Shown here: positions 60,568 to 64,000 of the stretch, piece by piece | Layout: every line of letters starts with the position of its first letter | How positions within the stretch are numbered: the first letter of the stretch is position 1 | Assembly (NCBI GenBank): GCA_022606425.2 | Contig: JAHDVF020000676.1 | Span: 620,001-684,000 of the forward strand | Direction: 5' to 3' | DNA length: 64,000 nucleotides | DNA from: Lepidostoma basale | Lineage: Eukaryota; Arthropoda; Insecta; Trichoptera; Lepidostomatidae | The notes under the pieces: generated by a model | The model's database searches: none | Seen by the model: only the letters and a program-made list of their open reading frames with translations | What the model was told of the DNA's origin: nothing | Made by a program: the position numbers and the translations under genes

Positions 60568-60679
60568 TTATAAAATTTAATCAATAAATTGGATAAAAAA
60601 ATATGTTTTCTGTATCCAAATATCTCGTACACGCAAAGCAATAAAAAATTGGTTGCAATAATGTCATTTTAAATATTAA

Positions 60680-61090
60680 CCAAACTGTTATCGGGGAATA
60701 CTATTTAAGTGTTATGCGTCATTTGCGTGAAGCTGTTCTCCCCAAGAGTCCAGAATTATAGACAGATAATTCTTGGTATTTGTACTACGATAATGTACTG
60801 TTTCACACTGCATTGGTTTTTCGAGAACATTATGCCAAATATTCAACCCATATCGTTTCACAACCACCGTATTCACCTGATTTAGCACCACGCGACTTCT
60901 CGCTATTCAACAAACTCAAAAGACCGCTTCGGGGACACCGTTTCGACTCGATTCGTATATTTCGAGGATTAGAAAAAACGTTGGCATAAGTGTACTGTGT
61001 CGGACGGGAAGTAATTTGAAAGCGATGAAATTGATTTTCAAGGAATCTTTTATCATCATATTTATAACATCTGGAGCTTACCAATTACGT
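60680..61090 (+). pseudogene. Mariner transposase C-terminal fragment
   Basis: The frame reads VIGEYYLSVMRHLREAVLPK, a stop after PEL, then YYDNVLFHTALVFREHYAKY and QPPYSPDLAPRDFSLFNKLK, ending near GLEKTLA. Between the Asp of YYDN and the Asp of APRD there are 34 residues, the mariner DD34D spacing. Later residues (SRNLLSSYL) are in frame after stops. It belongs to a different mariner lineage from the one at 35.3 kb. No ITR seen on either side. Confidence 0.85.
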
Positions 61091-61279
61091 CCATAGTCTA
61101 TTATATTTTTTGTGTTCGTATCAGTACAGTAGAGCATTTCTGACGCTACCGCTAAATATTGGGAGCTTAAACTTATCCTGAAACATCACACATACAACTA
61201 TTAATAAACACCTGGAGTTTTCCAATTATGTTCGTGGTAGATTTCCAAGTCTTGCATACACAGCATCTGTTGCAATATT
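61091..61279. other. Unassigned
   Basis: May include the mariner 3' untranslated part; no ITR recognised. Confidence 0.3.
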
Positions 61280-61680
61280 TGAATGTGTTCTTCTTCTTCC
61301 TCTTTTAATAGATCTGCGGATCTGTTTTTATGGCTTTGAGGTCTCCTAGGACACAGAACTCCAACTGTCTCGCCATCTTTTAGCAGGTCTTCCGGGTTGG
61401 CGAGTTCCCATTGGCACGTTGTTTGCGGCTGCTTGGTGGAGTATATCGTCGCTCATTCGTTCTACGTGGTCGGGCCAGAAGCGTCTTCTTTTCCTGTCCC
61501 ATCTGACAATATCTTCGGTATCGCAGGTCTCACGTATTACTGTGTTTCTGATTCTGTCCCTCAGTGTTTTGCCCAGAATAGCGCACGGAGTGTCTTCATT
61601 TCGGCGGTTCGTAATAGTGCTTTGGTTCTATTTGTATCAGCCCTCGATTCTATACCATAAGTCATTATGAGTCTGACACA
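61280..61680 (-). mobile_element. RTE-D C-terminal copy
   Basis: Minus strand: LIMTYGIESRADTNRTKALL, RTAEMKTLR, a one-base shift, ILGKTLRDRIRNTVIRETCD, TEDIVRWDRKRRRFWPDHVE and GRPAKRWRDSW. GAA-type tail near 61289-61303. Plus-strand frames at 61397-61670 are shadows. Confidence 0.78.
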
Positions 61681-62325
61681 TGTTTATTTGACTGTGTAAT
61701 TTATAAACTGATCACTTCATAAAAAGAAATGTCTGCGATATTTATATCTTTTTACTTTTATATAGTATAATCATCATGTTTTATATATCGTCTACCAACC
61801 TACATTATTTTTTATGTATTATTTTGGATATAGAAAACATATTTTAAATATTGTATAATTTACCATATTATTTTAATTTTAAGTAAATGAGAAATACCCC
61901 GTATTTTAAGTAAGTCTTCTAAGTACTCGAATATTCCATTTTTGAAGAATAACAGAAGAGTAAAATAATTTGATTATTTTAAGAACATATACATTTTTTA
62001 ATATACACAGAAATAAATAAATGACGATATACTCGTATACCGGAATACCGTTATATGCTAATTTTTTTTAAATATTCCTGGCCGATTTTGTATATTTCAA
62101 ACACATTACTTCTAATCTCTATAAATATCATAAATAGGTTAAGATTACCGGTATTCCTCCGATTGCTATTGGGCAATTTATTTTATTTTATCGTAAATCG
62201 GAGATAAGCCAAAAGTACAATCAAACGTAAACTGGTATGTCGCAAATCGCGCATTCAAACGCAGAGAATAAATTATATACGCATATCTCTCACACATTTT
62301 TTACGCGTCAATCTAACTATTTCTA
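61681..62325. other. AT-rich, nothing recognised
   Basis: Positions 62080-62260 are slightly GC-richer. No ORF or repeat recognised. Confidence 0.3.
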
Positions 62326-62329
62326 TAAG

Positions 62330-63048
62330 GATTAATTGTATCTCAATAGAGATGAAGATGTAAATTGTTTTTCTGGGAACAGAATGTGGTGGCCGAGGCG
62401 CTTACAGGACTTATGAGCGATTTCGCCTGGAGATGTCTCTCCAATTTTATGCCTACTTGGACCAGTTATTTTATACAAAATTTTGAATGTATACAAATTC
62501 TTGTAGACAAATACTGAATTTCACCCATTGCGGGTAAATTATTTTTATTTTATAAGGATTAATTGTATCTCAATAGAGATGAAGATGTAAATTGTTTTTC
62601 TGGGGGAATTCTGTTTTTCTGGGCGAAATCTAGTACTGTATGATTTGCAGAGACTTTCACAGTACATTAATAAAAAGATTTTCTGCTTAATGCTTTCCAA
62701 TCTTAATAGATGACGCTAGTGTAGAGTGAACTTAAAAAATGTAAAGATAGGCGTGGAATCCTACCATATATACAAGTTCCGAAAATGTCAGATGTGGTGG
62801 TCATAAGAAAATAGGCGGAATGGGGAATGTTGTTAAACATAAAGCGATCGCTCAACCCAGCCAATGACAGGTCATAAGCCCTGTAAGCGCCTCGGCCACC
62901 ACATTCTGTTCCCAGAAAAACAATTTACATCTTCATCTCTATTGAGATACAATAAATCCTTATAAAATAAAAATAATTTATCCGCAATGGGTGAAATCCA
63001 GTATTTGTCTACAAGAATTTGTATACATTCAAAATGTTGTAACTATTT
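62330..63048. repeat. Repeat H cluster with direct and inverted units
   Basis: AAGGATTAATTGTATCTCAA occurs at about 62329 and 62553 (direct). The same end appears inverted at about 62940 (CATCTTCATCTCTATTGAGA). The long unit 62610-63048 is a nearly complete repeat H in the same orientation as 38.9-39.4 kb. Together they form a large potential hairpin. Confidence 0.7.
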
Positions 63049-63049
63049 C

Positions 63050-63184
63050 TATATTCAAGAGTGCGAGGAGACAGTATATTTTCGTGTTCTGTCCCGCGAG
63101 CCGAATTCGCATTTTGTGTCGATAATACTCGGACTATTATCATGAGCGGATCTTTCGCTGGATGATTTTTCAAAATTTGTAAAT
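63050..63184. other. Short GC-richer stretch
   Basis: GTGCGAGGAGACAG and TCCCGCGAGCCGAATTCGCA; no repeat match. Confidence 0.3.
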
Positions 63185-63242
63185 CGTTATCTGTCTATCC
63201 AAACCTTTCTGGGAAATGTCGTGATGGTTATTCAGTTAGAAA
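63185..63242 (+). mobile_element. RTE-A 3' tip
   Basis: CTATCCAAACCTTTCTGGGA and GTCGTGATGGTTATTCAGTT correspond to the last ~50 bp of RTE-A. Confidence 0.45.
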
Positions 63243-63329
63243 GCTTGAGAAATGTTTTTGAATCTTTTATCTTCTTCTATATTCGCATTCACTTTGTGTT
63301 GTGGATTCATATTTGAATAAATATAACTA

Positions 63330-63430
63330 CATTTCGTATTTTTACAACAATTTTTTCAGACGTGTTACGGTTGTGACCAATCTTTATCGATGTACAAATT
63401 TTAACAATACAATAAAACAGAGTGATCACT
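63330..63430 (-). repeat. H5-like relic
   Basis: Plus strand TTTTTTCAGACGTGTTACGG and TTGTGACCAATCTTTATCGA resemble the 50.5-kb copy; the minus core reads CATCGATAAAGATTGGTCAC, AACCGTAACACGTCTG. GAAAC has become GTAAC, so it is inactive. Confidence 0.4.
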
Positions 63431-63640
63431 TATATACTTAAAAGGGTGTAGTTATGTTTAAAGGTGAAGGGGGATTTACTTAGGATTGAGGAGAGAAGAG
63501 AAATAACGGGAACATTTTGAACATGGGAATTAATTAAATTTCATTTGAACTGTTTGTTTACTATATTTTAATAATAATATAACAATAAATTGGATAATTT
63601 ATAGAGCGTCATTTTTTATGAATTACTCATCTCAAGGGCG
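63431..63640. other. AT-rich, nothing recognised
   Basis: No ORF or repeat recognised. Confidence 0.3.
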
Positions 63641-64000
63641 CTATAGAAAATGCTCCGATTTATGAACTATTATAAATTTAAAAAAAAAAAAATAATAACA
63701 AAAAATAAAAAAAAATAATAAACATATTAAGTATGATGGCTTCACCTGACGTAGTCGATCAGCCCTTCCTTGATAGGAAGGGATGATGGATGGAAATGAT
63801 AATTTGAAAAGGTGCATTTTGAGTCTCGATCTAAACTCTGACTGATAATCTATGCACTTAAGGTCTGCTGGAAGATTATTCCAGGCTGAAGAGCCGGCTA
63901 TCGCGAAGACTCGGTCGCCAAAGTTTGTGCTTGGACAGCGTTTTGGCACAGTCAATCTACCAATCGCAGAAAACTTAGCTGATCGCAATGTAGAACTGTC
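63641..64000 (-). mobile_element. CR1/L2-like reverse transcriptase C-terminus
   Basis: A minus-strand frame from 63988 reads GRLTVPKRCPSTNFGDRVFA, IAGSSAWNNLPADLKCIDYQ and SEFRSRLKMHLFKLSF, the well-known FGxRxFxxAxxxxWNxLP end of CR1/L2/jockey-group proteins. The element continues beyond the window edge. The hydrophobic tail after SYQGR is probably read-through into the 3' UTR. Confidence 0.75.

Overview
This window looks like intergenic or intronic DNA from a metazoan with a large, repeat-rich genome, most likely an arthropod and probably an insect. The reasons are high A+T content, no host ORF that I recognise on either strand, and dozens of 5'-truncated RTE-like and jockey-like non-LTR retrotransposon tails, DD34D mariners, hAT-like and pogo-like MITEs, a tRNA-derived SINE and a Penelope-like element (PLE). 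I cannot name the species. Almost every long ORF is a fragment of a decayed element. Family names below are my own labels.

Retrotransposons. RTE-A is the commonest: its C-terminal protein contains RWFGHMERM and RKTWHDQINQ, ends near LSAYPSGETA, and is followed by (GTTA)n. The longest copy (31.4-32.5 kb) retains the reverse transcriptase YADD box. RTE-B (LRDRIRNEEIR, LKWQWAGHVA), RTE-C (RRMLRIPWTD), RTE-D (AGKTLRDRIRN), RTE-E (MLRIPWT, GHDPQS) and an RTE-F-like family are other C-terminal tails, several ending in (GAA)n. Jockey-like 3' ends, one CR1/L2-like tail and a SINE with A and B boxes fill much of the rest. A ~245-bp element S carries the RTE-A 3' end.

DNA transposons. There is a 1,287-bp mariner with near-identical ITRs and a full-length transposase frame broken by three stops (35.3-36.6 kb), a second mariner fragment (60.7-61.1 kb), two hAT-like MITEs with 8-bp target duplications (one perfect, one 7 of 8), two pogo-like MITEs with TA duplications, and a 255-bp palindromic MITE with a 4-bp duplication. 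Several are nested inside older repeats, which gives a relative chronology.

The most interesting layer is a set of at least six short repeat families (H1 to H6) built on the same pattern: a CUGANGA-like box, a GC-rich hairpin, then GAA plus a short self-complementary run (ACATGT, ACCGGT, ACAGCTGT, ACTAGT or ACGT) plus C or U. This is the layout of a hammerhead ribozyme with a very short stem III. Some copies keep every core base. Many are paired head-to-head as near-perfect foldbacks of 100-600 bp. A PLE GIY-YIG endonuclease relic at 16.3 kb lies just upstream of one such motif at 17.1 kb, which ties the pattern to Penelope-like elements, already known to carry hammerheads.

Between the repeats lie GC-richer, apparently single-copy islands of 200-500 bp (for example 9.25, 14.2, 25.5, 33.0, 37.7, 51.4 and 58.3 kb). 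They are not coding as far as I can see and could be conserved non-coding or regulatory sequence.
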